Origin: Actinoallomurus spadix
GTDB lineage: Bacteria > Actinomycetota > Actinomycetes > Streptosporangiales > Streptosporangiaceae
Reading direction: 5' to 3'
DNA: 64,000 nt
Assembly (NCBI RefSeq): GCF_024055725.1
Contig: NZ_JAMXMX010000020.1
Span: 62,001 to 126,000, forward strand
Positions 52,850-61,412 of the stretch are shown in pieces. A program made the position numbers and the translations under genes. Below the pieces are notes generated by a model. The model was not told the origin of the DNA. It saw only the letters and a program-made list of their open reading frames with translations, and made no database searches. Each line of letters starts with the position of its first letter. The stretch's first letter is position 1.

Positions 52850-53440
52850 TCATCTGATGGAGACCACTCGGTCGGGCCTGCCGAGTCCGCTGGTCTGAAC
52901 CCATCCGTTCGGGGTCACGTGGCCGGCCGCCGTCAGGCTCGCCTTCTGCCCATGCGGGGCCAGGAGATCGTTGTATCTCTGGCACAGACCTTCCCCGCTA
53001 TCCGCGAAAAGGTACCTCTCGGCATAGACCCGACCGTTGTGCTCCCACTCGTAGCGCACGACGGGCTTACGCAGGATCGCTTCGAACCACTGGGCCGCGT
53101 GCTCCGCAAGGTGCGCCGGGGAGCCGGCCGCTTCCGTCGCGAGGCTCGTGGGTCTGTCCGGCAGGAAGTACAGCTGGTTGTGGAGGCGGTCGCCGCGCAG
53201 GGTAGATCCGACTACGTGCACGCCGATGTCGACCAGCGACAACCCGCGCGGCTCATCGCTCAGCGAGATGACGGCGAGCAGCGACGCGTCGTCCTCTGGC
53301 CGCCCGACCCAGCTGTGGGCATACGCGACCTCCCAGGAGCCCGCCAGCTCCCGGAGTCGCGCCGCGAAAGCCGACTCCACCGCATCGAACCCCCACTCAT
53401 TCGCAGGGTCATCGATCTCGAACCACGGATTCCCGGACAC
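52850..53440 (-). CDS. Hypothetical cytoplasmic protein, leaderless
   Basis: A 196-residue protein I do not recognise. It has no signal peptide or membrane segment, and it contains WFEIDDPANEWGFDAVESAFAARLRELAGSWEV, GLSLVDIGVHVVGST and YEWEHNGRVYAERYLFADSGEGLCQRYNDL. On the minus strand TATAGT ends 6 bases before the GTG at 53440, so the message is probably leaderless, which decides the start. The mixed alpha/beta composition resembles small stand-alone or immunity-type proteins, but this is only an impression. Neighbours give no clue. Confidence 0.65.
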   Translation of the reverse strand: MSGNPWFEIDDPANEWGFDAVESAFAARLRELAGSWEVAYAHSWVGRPEDDASLLAVISLSDEPRGLSLVDIGVHVVGSTLRGDRLHNQLYFLPDRPTSLATEAAGSPAHLAEHAAQWFEAILRKPVVRYEWEHNGRVYAERYLFADSGEGLCQRYNDLLAPHGQKASLTAAGHVTPNGWVQTSGLGRPDRVVSIR

Positions 53441-53596
53441 GAAGGGACTATAGGTCGGCCGCCGCCGTGAGTAGAGAAGTCTCGTCTCGGTAGACGAGGC
53501 GGAAAGACGACCCGCCACCCGGGCGTCCGATCCGCGGTGGCCGTCTGCTCTGATCGCCACGTGGGGCCGCGCGGCCGCTCTCGTACACTCGCGGGA

Positions 53597-54526
53597 GTGT
53601 TCGACTCGCCTGACTTCGATCTGGCGCCGTACGCCGGTTTCGACATGACGAAGGTCGTGCGGCGTACGTACTGCAGTTGGGACGACAGTGGCTGGCGGTC
53701 GTTGCTCGTCCAGTGCTTCACCCACGCGCGGGAGGCGGAGGACTTCCGGCTGCCCGGCGTGTCCGACCTGCACCTCGTGCTGTGCACGGACGGGAACGCG
53801 GAGATGAGCGTACGCGCCGGTGGGAAGGCGGTCCGGAGACGCTGGGCGGCCGGCCGCCTGGAGCTCATCGTCCCCGGTCACACGACCGACCGCGGTTATC
53901 GCGCGACGTCGGTGATGCGCACGATCCAGGTGCACATCCCGCGGGCGGCCGTCGATCGGGTCGCGGCAGAACTGGGCGGTCCGGGGCCGGACTTCGAGGC
54001 GCTGTCCGCCGGCCTGGGGGCGGGCGACGCGGTCGTCGAACAGATCATGCGCGGGCTGGCGGCAGCCGAGGGTGCGAACGACCTGTACGCGGAGTCGGCC
54101 GCGGTCTTCCTCACGACGCATCTGCTGACTCACGGCCGGGGCCGGCCCGTACCGGGCTCCGAGCACACGGCCGTCCGCCGGGGCATCGCGGTCATGCGCG
54201 AGCGGCTGGCCGATCCGCTGACGCTCGCCGACGTCGCCGCCGAGGTGCATCTGAGCGTGTACCACTTCATCCGCGTGTTCCGCGAGGCCACCGGGGAGAC
54301 ACCGCATCGGTTCCTCACCCGGCTGCGGATCGAGCAGGCGCGGCGGTTGCTCACCGGTACCGACCTCACCGTCGAGCGGATCGCCGAACGCTGTGGTTTC
54401 GCCGGGCCTGGGAGCCTGTCATCGGCCTTCCTGGCGCGCGTCGGTGTCCGGCCGTCGGCGTACCGCAAGATGTCGTCGACAGGTGGGCAATCCCGCGCAT
54501 GTCCCGAGCAGGCCGCGCCGTCCTAG
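53597..54526 (+). CDS. AraC-family transcriptional regulator
   Basis: A 309-residue regulator. Residues 1-190 form an N-terminal sensing domain rich in Trp and His (SWDDSGWRSLLVQCF, GHTTDRGYRATSVM), and 195-300 the AraC domain with two helix-turn-helices: LTLADVAAEVHLSVYHFIRVFREATGETPHRFL and RIEQARRLLTGTDLTVERIAERCGF. TACACT ends 7 bases before the GTG at 53597, suggesting a leaderless start. It is followed within 10 bases by an SRPBCC protein, its likely partner or target. Confidence 0.88.
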   Translation: MFDSPDFDLAPYAGFDMTKVVRRTYCSWDDSGWRSLLVQCFTHAREAEDFRLPGVSDLHLVLCTDGNAEMSVRAGGKAVRRRWAAGRLELIVPGHTTDRGYRATSVMRTIQVHIPRAAVDRVAAELGGPGPDFEALSAGLGAGDAVVEQIMRGLAAAEGANDLYAESAAVFLTTHLLTHGRGRPVPGSEHTAVRRGIAVMRERLADPLTLADVAAEVHLSVYHFIRVFREATGETPHRFLTRLRIEQARRLLTGTDLTVERIAERCGFAGPGSLSSAFLARVGVRPSAYRKMSSTGGQSRACPEQAAPS

Positions 54527-54535
54527 CGTGGCGGA

Positions 54536-54973
54536 GTGCCGTACAGCTACTCCGTGACCTCACATTCACCGGCGAGCCCCCACCTCGTCTTCGCGGCGCT
54601 CGTCCGCGCGGCCGCCTGGCCGTCGTGGTCGCCGATCGACGCCGTCGAGCTCGAGGGCGGCGGTGATTCCGAAGACCGGCAGCAGGTCGGTGACACGCGG
54701 ATCTTCCGTACCGGCCGGGCGGTCTCCCGCGAACGCATCGTGGAGCTGGTCCCCGACCGGCGGTTCGGCTACGAGAACGTGGGCGGCCCGTTCCGGTCCT
54801 ATCGGGGCACCGTCGAGCTCGCCGTGGCGCCGCGAGGCGGCACCGACATCACCTGGTCGGCGGTCTTCGAGCCGAAGCTGCGTCTGTCGGGGCCGTTCTG
54901 GCGGTGGTACCTGACCCGCTTCATGCGGCGGATGGCCGACGGCCTGGCCTCGTACGCCGCCGACTCGTCTTGA
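54536..54973 (+). CDS. SRPBCC-family (polyketide-cyclase-like) protein
   Basis: A 145-residue protein with the START/Bet v1-like fold. Typical segments are SHSPASPHLVFAALVRAAAWPSWSP, RIVELVPDRRFGYENVGG, FRSYRGTVELAVAPRGGTDITWSAVFEPK and a C-terminal helix with WRWYLTRFMRRMADGLASYA. Such proteins bind hydrophobic ligands. It follows the AraC gene after 9 bases and is probably cotranscribed. Confidence 0.85.
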   Translation: MPYSYSVTSHSPASPHLVFAALVRAAAWPSWSPIDAVELEGGGDSEDRQQVGDTRIFRTGRAVSRERIVELVPDRRFGYENVGGPFRSYRGTVELAVAPRGGTDITWSAVFEPKLRLSGPFWRWYLTRFMRRMADGLASYAADSS

Positions 54974-55000
54974 CAAAGCAGGTATCAACGAGCGTATAAG
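54970..55000 (+). promoter_or_regulatory. Promoter of the cysteine-rich peptide gene
   Basis: A consensus TTGACA (54970-54975) overlaps the SRPBCC stop and is followed after 19 bases by TATAAG (54995-55000). The leader would be about 100 bases. Spacing is one or two bases long. Confidence 0.5.
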
Positions 55001-55105
55001 CGTTGCCCAATTGTCGTCCGATCAGAGGCGAGGGGCCCTATCCGTAAATGGTAAACGGTGCGAACCTTGTCGAAGTGGGCTGGATGGGGGAAAAGGGGTG
55101 ACCTC

Positions 55106-55354
55106 ATGCTTCTTAAGGTCGGACAGCAGGTCATGGCGGTCGTGGTGACGGCCGCGCTGGCTCTCGCAACGGTTCTGCTGGCCGGTGGTTCCGCGTCCGC
55201 GCAGAACGGTGCCGTCGTCTCGGCGTCGGCGCGCATCACCGCCAAACCTCCGCCGTGTACGCGGTGCTGTCTCAAGATGAATAAAAAGACGCATCGGTGC
55301 GCTAAGTACGGTTACAAGAAGGGTAAGGGTAAGTGCTCGCCCAAGTGCAAGTAA
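55106..55354 (+). CDS. Secreted, highly basic six-cysteine peptide precursor
   Basis: An 82-residue precursor. Residues 1-32 form a signal peptide ending GGSASA; the mature part is about 50 residues with six cysteines (51, 54, 55, 65, 77, 81; spacing C-x2-CC-x9-C-x11-C-x3-C), eleven Lys and three Arg and not one Asp or Glu. The last 30 residues read like a lysine-rich disulfide-bonded toxin or antimicrobial peptide (KMNKKTHR, YGYKKGKGKC). Codons here are richer in A and T than elsewhere (AAA, AAT, CAT, TGT), a sign of foreign origin or relaxed selection. The start follows AAAAGGGG; a GTG at 55058 is possible. A 12-bp hairpin terminator follows. No modification or transport gene is adjacent. 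Confidence 0.75.
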   Translation: MLLKVGQQVMAVVVTAALALATVLLAGGSASAQNGAVVSASARITAKPPPCTRCCLKMNKKTHRCAKYGYKKGKGKCSPKCK

Positions 55355-55467
55355 GCTCGCATTCGGGCACCGAGCGAGGCGCTTCGGAGATGTGATCGCG
55401 GTGGTCGGCCGGGGCGCCGAAGGGCGCTCGGGCCGGCCGGTCATGCGATGGCAGGGCCATCGGCCGA

Positions 55468-55501
55468 CCGCCGTACCGGGTGCCGCGTGCCGGTACGGCG
55501 G
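55468..55501 (+). terminator. Terminator after the cysteine-rich peptide gene
   Basis: CCGCCGTACCGG (55468-55479) and CCGGTACGGCGG (55490-55501) form a perfect 12-bp stem with a 10-base loop. Together with a smaller CGATGG/CCATCG stem (55446-55462) it closes the small gene's transcript. Confidence 0.7.
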
Positions 55502-55578
55502 CCGGCCGCCGCGCGTACGACCCTCACGCTGCTAAGCGGGGCCTTAATATAAGCCCCGAAAAAACGCGTCGCGGAGTA

Positions 55579-55607
55579 TTGACACCGGTGGCGATCCCGA
55601 TCAGTCT
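55579..55607 (+). promoter_or_regulatory. Candidate promoter of GH3 gene
   Basis: A consensus TTGACA (55579-55584), a 17-base spacer and CAGTCT (55602-55607). The leader would be about 127 bases. Confidence 0.4.
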
Positions 55608-55740
55608 CTCGGGAGAGCGCGCTCCTCTCCGCTCCCGGCGCACGTCAGAGCCCCCGACCCCGCCGGGAGTCCTTGCCGCCACCAGCTTCACGGCGGGCGG
55701 TCTCCTCGCCGCTCCGCCGTGCCCGCGAAGAGGAGCCCCC

Positions 55741-58700
55741 ATGACGCCCCGTGCCCGGGCGGCGGACCCCCGGCCCGCCGTGCCCGCGATAATGATCACC
55801 ATCCTGACCCTGGTCCTCGCCTGCGCGGGAGCCGTCCTGCCCGCCCCGGCGGGCGCGGACCCCGCGCTGCTCTCCCAGGGCAGACCGGCCACCGCCTCGT
55901 CGGTCGAGAACGCCGGCACACCCGCCTCCGCCGCCGTGGACGGTGACACCGGCACCCGGTGGTCGAGCGCCTTCGGCGACCCGCAGTGGCTGCAGGTCGA
56001 CCTCGGCGCCACCGCCACCGTCAGCCAGGTCGTCCTCACCTGGGAGGCGGCGTACGCGACGGCGTTCCAGATCCAGGTCTCCGACGACGCCGCCACCTGG
56101 CGGACCGCCTACGGCACCACCAGCGGCACCGGCGGGAGGCAGACGCTGGACGTCTCCGGCACCGGCCGCTACGTCCGCATGTACGGCACGGCGCGGGCCA
56201 CGGGTTACGGCTACTCGCTGTGGGAGTTCCAGGTGTACGGCTCGGCGGGGTCCACGCCGCCGGGCACGACGCCGATCTCCGCTTACCGGCAGGTCAGGGC
56301 GTCCTCGACGGAGGGCGGGAACGCCCCGGCGGCGGCGCTGGACGGCCGCACGGACACCCGCTGGTCCAGCCAGTACACCGACGATGAGTGGCTGGAGGTC
56401 GACCTCGGCGGCACCGCCACGATCACCAGCGCCACGCTGATCTGGGAGAACGCCTACGCCGCCGGCTACCGGATCGAGGTGTCCGACGACGCGGCGAACT
56501 GGACGAGCGTCTACAGCACCACGACCGGCAAGGGCGGCACCGAGAACCTCGCCCTCTCCGGCAAGGGCCGCTACGTGCGGTTCCACGGCACGGCGCGGGC
56601 CACGGGCTACGGCTACTCGCTGTGGGAGTTCCAGGTCTTCGGCACGGTCGACGCGTCGAGCACCACCCCGCCGCTGCTGTCGCCGCCGGCCAAGGCCCCG
56701 GCGACCACCGGCCAGTTCGCGCTGTCGGCGCCGGCCGACCACGCGATGGTCACCGGCACCCGCCGCCCGGCCCTGTCCTGGGCCGCGGTCTCCGGTACGG
56801 CCCACTACGAGGTCTGGCTCAACGTCAGCCGTACCGACTACGACTTCACCGCCTCCGGTCGGCTGCTCGACCTCTACACGAAGGTCGCCGAGCCCACGGG
56901 CACGAGCTACACGCCGACCTGGGACATCAGTGACCGGTGGACGTACAGGTGGTTCGTCGTCGCGGTGAGCGGGTCGGGCGGCAGGACGACGTCGAACATC
57001 CGCACGTTCAGCGTCTACCTGCCCGCGATCAACGCGGCGGGAGACGGCGTGAACATCGTGAACGGCGCCCGCGACCTCAACAAGGACGGCTCGATCCAGC
57101 CGTACGAGGACTGGCGGCAGCCGGTCGAGACCCGGGTCGCCGACCTCCTCGGGCGGATGACGCCTGAGGAGAAGGCGTACCAGATGTTCTACAACGCCCA
57201 GACGTATCCGCAGTCGGGGTGGCACTTCGGCCCGGCGCAGCCGGCCGACCTGGACAAGGTGCTCCGCGCCGCCGCCGGCACCCGGCTCGGCATCCCGCCG
57301 GTGTCCGCGGGTGACACGATCTCCGGGTACGAGACGACGTACCCGCTGCAGAGCGCGCTGGCCGCCGGCAAGGACTACCCGCTCGACTACAAACTGGGCG
57401 ACATGCAGCGCCGCGAGGAGCTGGAGGTCGGTACGCGCGGCGTGCTCGGGCCGCTCGCCGAGGTCGGCACCAAGGTGCTGTACCCCCGCATCCAGGAGGG
57501 CAACGGCGAGAACGCCGACGTCGCGGCCGCCCAGGTCCGCGCGCTCGTGGCCGGTCTGCAGGGCGGCCCGGAGCTGAACCCGGGCTCGGTCCTCGCGACC
57601 GTCAAGCACTGGCCGGGGGAGGGCGCCGGCGGTGAGGCGGGCATCGTCTACGACGCGGTGACGATCAAGTACCACATGATCCCGTGGCGGGCCGCGCTCG
57701 ACGCCGGTGCGGTGAACATCATGCCCGGCTACGCCGGCAGCTCCTTCCTCGACCCGGGCGGGCCGGGCGCGGGCAACAGCAAGCCCATCCTCGACTACCT
57801 GCGGAACAACCTCGGCTACACCGGCCTGATCACGACCGACTGGCTGCCCTCCGGCGCGTGGATCAGCGCGGCGAACGCCGGATCCGACGTGATGGGCGGG
57901 GCCGACCCGGGCGCGTCCGGGTTCTCGATCGCGAGCTTCCTGTCCAGCGTGCCGATCTCCCGGATCAACGACGCGGTGACCCGGGTGCTGCGACTGAAGT
58001 TCGAGCTCGGGGTCTTCGACCGACCGTACGGCGACCCGGTGAACGGGCCGTACCGCTTCCACCAGCCGTCGTACGCCGCGCTCGCGAACCAGGCCGCGCG
58101 CGAGTCCATCACCCTGCTGAAGAACGACGGCGTCCTGCCGATCAAGCTGAAGGCGGGCGACAACATCGTGGTGGCCGGGCCGCGTGCCACCGACGGTGCC
58201 GCCTGCTGCGTGTGGACCAGCTACTTCCACCAGAACTACGGCTCGCTGGACCTCCTCGACGCGATCAAGGCGCGCGCGGCGAAGGCCGGCGTCAACGTGT
58301 ACGCGGACACCGGACCGTCACCGAAGCTGGCCGTCGTCGCGGTCGGCGAGCCCAGTTACACGCACGCCACGGCCTGGACGAAGGAACAGCCGTACCTGCC
58401 CGCCGACCAGCTCGCCGTCATCCAGAACCTCCACAGCCAGGGCATCCCGGTCGTCGTGGTCATGGACCTGCCGCGGCCGACGGTGATCTCCGAGTGGAAC
58501 GGCATCGCCGACGCCATCGTGATGACGTACCGCGGCGGCGAGGAGGTCGGCCCGGCGACGGCCGCCCTGCTCTTCGGCGACTACACGCCGCACGGGTCGC
58601 TGCCCTGGCAGCTCCCGCGCAGCATCGACCAGGTCCTCAAACCGGGCGGCACGGACACCCCCGCCGACGCCGTCGAGGACTGGAGCCTGCCGTACGACCT

Positions 58701-58818
58701 CGGCGCGACCGCCGCCGAACGCGCCGACATCCGCGCGAAGATCGACGCCGGTCAGTCCCCGGCCACGACGTACGGGGACCCGCTCTATCCCTACGGCGCC
58801 GGCATCCACAGCTGGTAG
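55741..58818 (+). CDS. Secreted discoidin-discoidin-GH3 glycosidase
   Basis: A 1025-residue exported enzyme. After a signal peptide (to about 40) come two F5/8 type C (CBM32-like) sugar-binding domains (about 42-175 and 180-302), a fibronectin-III-like region (about 320-420) and a GH3 domain (about 450-1020). The GH3 part has GNGENADVAAAQVRALVAG, VKHWPGEG (the usual KHF/KHW region), the nucleophile aspartate in GLITTDW (D700) and the C-terminal RESITLLKNDGVLPIKL. A stretch with LNKDGSIQPYEDWRQPVE precedes it, as in exo-glucosidases. RBS GAAGAGGAG is before the ATG. The two discoidin domains share 49 of 50 bases over one stretch, so the module was duplicated or converted recently. Confidence 0.9.
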   Translation: MTPRARAADPRPAVPAIMITILTLVLACAGAVLPAPAGADPALLSQGRPATASSVENAGTPASAAVDGDTGTRWSSAFGDPQWLQVDLGATATVSQVVLTWEAAYATAFQIQVSDDAATWRTAYGTTSGTGGRQTLDVSGTGRYVRMYGTARATGYGYSLWEFQVYGSAGSTPPGTTPISAYRQVRASSTEGGNAPAAALDGRTDTRWSSQYTDDEWLEVDLGGTATITSATLIWENAYAAGYRIEVSDDAANWTSVYSTTTGKGGTENLALSGKGRYVRFHGTARATGYGYSLWEFQVFGTVDASSTTPPLLSPPAKAPATTGQFALSAPADHAMVTGTRRPALSWAAVSGTAHYEVWLNVSRTDYDFTASGRLLDLYTKVAEPTGTSYTPTWDISDRWTYRWFVVAVSGSGGRTTSNIRTFSVYLPAINAAGDGVNIVNGARDLNKDGSIQPYEDWRQPVETRVADLLGRMTPEEKAYQMFYNAQTYPQSGWHFGPAQPADLDKVLRAAAGTRLGIPPVSAGDTISGYETTYPLQSALAAGKDYPLDYKLGDMQRREELEVGTRGVLGPLAEVGTKVLYPRIQEGNGENADVAAAQVRALVAGLQGGPELNPGSVLATVKHWPGEGAGGEAGIVYDAVTIKYHMIPWRAALDAGAVNIMPGYAGSSFLDPGGPGAGNSKPILDYLRNNLGYTGLITTDWLPSGAWISAANAGSDVMGGADPGASGFSIASFLSSVPISRINDAVTRVLRLKFELGVFDRPYGDPVNGPYRFHQPSYAALANQAARESITLLKNDGVLPIKLKAGDNIVVAGPRATDGAACCVWTSYFHQNYGSLDLLDAIKARAAKAGVNVYADTGPSPKLAVVAVGEPSYTHATAWTKEQPYLPADQLAVIQNLHSQGIPVVVVMDLPRPTVISEWNGIADAIVMTYRGGEEVGPATAALLFGDYTPHGSLPWQLPRSIDQVLKPGGTDTPADAVEDWSLPYDLGATAAERADIRAKIDAGQSPATTYGDPLYPYGAGIHSW
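56185..56636 (+). repeat. Near-identical 50-bp repeat within GH3 gene
   Basis: 56185-56234 and 56587-56636 differ at one base. Both encode GTARATGYGYSLWEFQV near the end of each discoidin domain, 134 codons apart. The rest of the two domains is less similar, which points to local gene conversion or strong selection on this surface. Confidence 0.85.
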
Positions 58819-58830
58819 GAACGCGCGCAC

Positions 58831-58859
58831 GGGGCCGCACACCACCGGTGTGCGGCCCC
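58831..58859 (+). terminator. Terminator after GH3
   Basis: A perfect 13-bp stem (58831-58843 with 58847-58859) with an ACC loop, 13 bases after the GH3 stop. Confidence 0.75.
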
Positions 58860-58954
58860 GCCGGGCGGGGCAGGGGTGGTACGAGGGCCACGGCGGCTTC
58901 GGCCGAGATCGACCACCTCCCGGCGGAGCCGCCGCTCGAACGGGGGTGCGGGCG

Positions 58955-60691
58955 ATGGCCAAGGTCGCGGACCAGCTCGTCGACCTGCTCGTACGCGCGG
59001 GCGTCCGGCGGCTCTACGGCGTGGTCGGGGACGCGCTCAACCCCGTCACCGACGCCGTACGCCGCAACTCCGCGATCGACTGGGTCCAGGTGCGCCACGA
59101 GGAGACCGGGGCGTTCGCCGCGGGCGCGGAGGCGCAGCTGTCCGGGCACCTCGCCGCGTGCGCCGGCAGCAGCGGCCCCGGTCACGTCCACCTCATCAAC
59201 GGGCTGTACGACGCCCACCGCAGCATGGCGCCGGTGCTCGCGATCGCCGCGCACATCCCCAGCGCCGAGATCGGCACGGCGTACTTCCAGGAGACCCACC
59301 CGGACCGGCTGTTCGCCGAGTGCAGCCACTACTCCGAGCTGATCTCGACGCCGGAGCAGACCCCGCGCGTCGTCACCACCGCCGTCCAGCACGCCGTCGG
59401 GCGGTCCGGCGTCTCCGTCGTGAGCGTCGCCGGCGATATCGCCGGGCAGGACGCCCCCTCACGGGACGCCGACGTCGCCGTCGTCACCGAGCGCCCCGCC
59501 GTACGGCCCGGCGACACGGAGATCGCCGAGCTGGCGCGGCTCGTCGACGAGGCCGAGGCGGTGACCCTGTTCTGCGGGCGCGGCACCGCGGGCGCCCATG
59601 ACGAGGTGATGGAGTTCGCCGCGCGCGTCAAGGCACCGGTCGGGCACGCGCTGCGCGGCAAGGACTGGATCCAGTACGACAACCCGTTCGACGTCGGCAT
59701 GTCCGGGCTGCTCGGCTACGGCGCGGCGTACGAGGCGATGCACGAGGCCGACCTGCTGATCCTGCTGGGCACCGACTTCCCGTACACCGCGTTCCTGCCC
59801 GAGGACGTGCGCACCGCCCAGGTCGACATCCTGGCCGAGCACCTCGGCCGCCGCTCCCGCCTGGACGTGGCGGTCTGGGGAGACGTCCGCGAGACGCTGT
59901 GCGCGCTGATTCCCCAGGTCCGGGAGAAGACCGACCGCCGGTTCCTCGACCGGATGCTGAAGAAGCACGCCGACGCCCTCGAAGGCGTGGTCACCGCCTA
60001 CACCCGCGACGTCGAGCACCACCGGCCGATCCACCCGGAGTACGTCGCCGCGATCCTCGACGAAGAGGCCGCCGACGACGCCGTCTTCACGGTCGACACC
60101 GGGATGTGCAACGTCTGGGCGGCCCGGTACCTGTCCCCGAACGGCCGCCGCCGCATGATCGGCTCCTTCACCCATGGCAGCATGGCGAACGCGATGCCCC
60201 AGGCCATCGGCGCGCAACTGCTCGACCCCGGCCGGCAGGTCGTCAGCATGTCCGGCGACGGCGGCTTCTCGATGCTGATGGGCGACCTGCTCACGCTCGT
60301 CGAGTACGAGCTGCCGGTGACGATCGTCCTGTTCGACAACTCCAGCCTCGGCATGGTCGACCTGGAGATGATGGTCGGCGGCTTCCCGCCGTACGGCACC
60401 ACCTATCCGCACACCGACTACGCCGCGATCGCCCGCGCCGCCGGAGCGCACGCCGTCCGCGTCGAGGACCCGCGCGACGTACGCGACGCGCTCCGCGACG
60501 GGCTCGCGCACCGGGGACCGTCGCTGGTGGACGTGGTCACCGACCCGAACGCCCTGTCCATCCCGCCGCGCATCACCGGCCGCCAGCTCGCCGGCTTCGC
60601 CACGACCACGAGCAAGCTGGTGCTCAGCGGCGGTGTCGGCCGCATGGTCCAGCTCGCCCGCTCCAACCTCCGCAACATCCCGCGCCCGTGA
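58955..60691 (+). CDS. poxB: Pyruvate dehydrogenase (quinone), PoxB-type
   Basis: A 578-residue thiamine diphosphate enzyme that oxidises pyruvate to acetate and CO2, passing electrons to quinone. Visible are the catalytic glutamate in VRHEETGAFAAGAEAQLSG near 50, the FAD-binding middle domain (about 190-330) and the ThDP motif GDGGFSMLMGDLLTLVEYELPVTIVLFDN. The C-terminus is a typical helix for membrane contact. It starts at ATG 58955; the frame is open upstream without coding bias. It is separate from the GH3 gene, behind a terminator. Confidence 0.88.
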   Translation: MAKVADQLVDLLVRAGVRRLYGVVGDALNPVTDAVRRNSAIDWVQVRHEETGAFAAGAEAQLSGHLAACAGSSGPGHVHLINGLYDAHRSMAPVLAIAAHIPSAEIGTAYFQETHPDRLFAECSHYSELISTPEQTPRVVTTAVQHAVGRSGVSVVSVAGDIAGQDAPSRDADVAVVTERPAVRPGDTEIAELARLVDEAEAVTLFCGRGTAGAHDEVMEFAARVKAPVGHALRGKDWIQYDNPFDVGMSGLLGYGAAYEAMHEADLLILLGTDFPYTAFLPEDVRTAQVDILAEHLGRRSRLDVAVWGDVRETLCALIPQVREKTDRRFLDRMLKKHADALEGVVTAYTRDVEHHRPIHPEYVAAILDEEAADDAVFTVDTGMCNVWAARYLSPNGRRRMIGSFTHGSMANAMPQAIGAQLLDPGRQVVSMSGDGGFSMLMGDLLTLVEYELPVTIVLFDNSSLGMVDLEMMVGGFPPYGTTYPHTDYAAIARAAGAHAVRVEDPRDVRDALRDGLAHRGPSLVDVVTDPNALSIPPRITGRQLAGFATTTSKLVLSGGVGRMVQLARSNLRNIPRP

Positions 60692-60736
60692 CGACGGACC
60701 GGCGTACCTCGCCTGAGGCGACTGGCGGCACCAGGG

Positions 60737-61060
60737 TCAGCGCAGGAGGCCGAAGTAACGCGACAGGGCATGCTCGACCTGTGCCATATCGTCTCGCGTG
60801 AGATAGTCCACGAGCTCGCCGGTGACGTAGGAGACGTCGATGGTACGGGTCTGATCGATCAGGATTTTGGTGTCCCGCCCCGCGATGACGACCACCGGCC
60901 TGAAGACCGACGCCTGGGCGCTGGTCGAGGTCGGAATGATCGTTACCCTGGACCAGGCGTTCTGCTCGACGCTGATGACGAGCCCGAGGCGCCGGCCCCG
61001 CTGTTCGTTGCCACGCTCGGCATCGCCGAGGTCGACCGGGTAGACCGCTCCCCGGATCAT
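60737..61060 (-). CDS. MazF/PemK-type mRNA interferase toxin
   Basis: A 107-residue endoribonuclease toxin that cuts mRNA and stops growth. The family fold shows in MIRGAVYPVDLGDAERGNEQRGRRLGLVISVEQNAW, VTIIPTSTSAQ near 41 and LIDQTRTIDVSYV near 70 (the conserved arginine and Ser/Thr of the active site). Its start overlaps the antitoxin stop as ATGA. The toxin-antitoxin pair sits downstream of a HAD phosphatase, to which it may be coupled. Confidence 0.9.
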   Translation of the reverse strand: MIRGAVYPVDLGDAERGNEQRGRRLGLVISVEQNAWSRVTIIPTSTSAQASVFRPVVVIAGRDTKILIDQTRTIDVSYVTGELVDYLTRDDMAQVEHALSRYFGLLR

Positions 61061-61326
61061 GCGTGATCCTGCGACCTCGCCGGAACGGTCGTGTCGGTGC
61101 CGGTGATGCGGATGTTGCCGTCGGCGTCGTACTCCCACGCAGCCGCCTCAGCGGAAAGATCTTCGGTCCTCAGCCGGTGCATGTCCGCGCGGGCACGCTC
61201 TTCCCATGCCTCGCGGTCCAGCAGCCGCAGCGCGCGGCGGATGACGTCGCTGGTCTTCTCATCCTTGCGGCGGTTGGCCTCGATGACACGAAGGTCTTCT
61301 TCAGTAGGGCGAAATCCAACGCTCAC
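61057..61326 (-). CDS. Ribbon-helix-helix antitoxin of the MazF toxin
   Basis: An 89-residue antitoxin starting at GTG 61326. It begins VSVGFRPTEEDLRVIEANRRKDEKTSDVIRRALRLLDREAW, a ribbon-helix-helix DNA-binding domain, followed by an acidic flexible tail (LSAEAAAWEYDADGN) that would wrap the toxin. A perfect 8-bp inverted repeat (61335-61354) lies 9 bases before this start and is a natural operator. A longer form from ATG 61416 (119 residues), which overlaps the phosphatase stop as ATGA, is also open. The palindrome and domain boundary favour the short form. Confidence 0.82.
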   Translation of the reverse strand: MSVGFRPTEEDLRVIEANRRKDEKTSDVIRRALRLLDREAWEERARADMHRLRTEDLSAEAAAWEYDADGNIRITGTDTTVPARSQDHA

Positions 61327-61334
61327 GCATTCAG

Positions 61335-61354
61335 TGTCCAACGATTGTTGGACA
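61335..61354. promoter_or_regulatory. Antitoxin operator palindrome
   Basis: TGTCCAAC (61335-61342) and GTTGGACA (61347-61354) are exact inverted copies around GATT. The site lies immediately upstream of the short antitoxin start, as expected for autorepression by a ribbon-helix-helix protein, although it is inside the longer reading frame. Confidence 0.65.
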
Positions 61355-61412
61355 TCGGGAGCCTCTGCCGCATGCGGCACTTCCGTGATCTCCTGGCGCG
61401 GCCGGTTCAACC

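Larger units (their letters stand above)
55355..55740 (+). other. Gene-free stretch before GH3
   Basis: These 386 bases hold the terminator of the small peptide gene, an AT-rich patch with CGGGGC/GCCCCG (55537-55558) followed by a run of A, and the GH3 promoter. The frame of GH3 is open to 55480, but the part before 55741 shows no coding bias. No other gene is seen. Confidence 0.65.

Noticed and set aside
55537-55564. CGGGGC/GCCCCG hairpin with A-run as a terminator
   Set aside because: The run after the stem is A, not T, on the plus strand, and on the minus strand the T-run precedes the stem, so it fits a terminator in neither direction.
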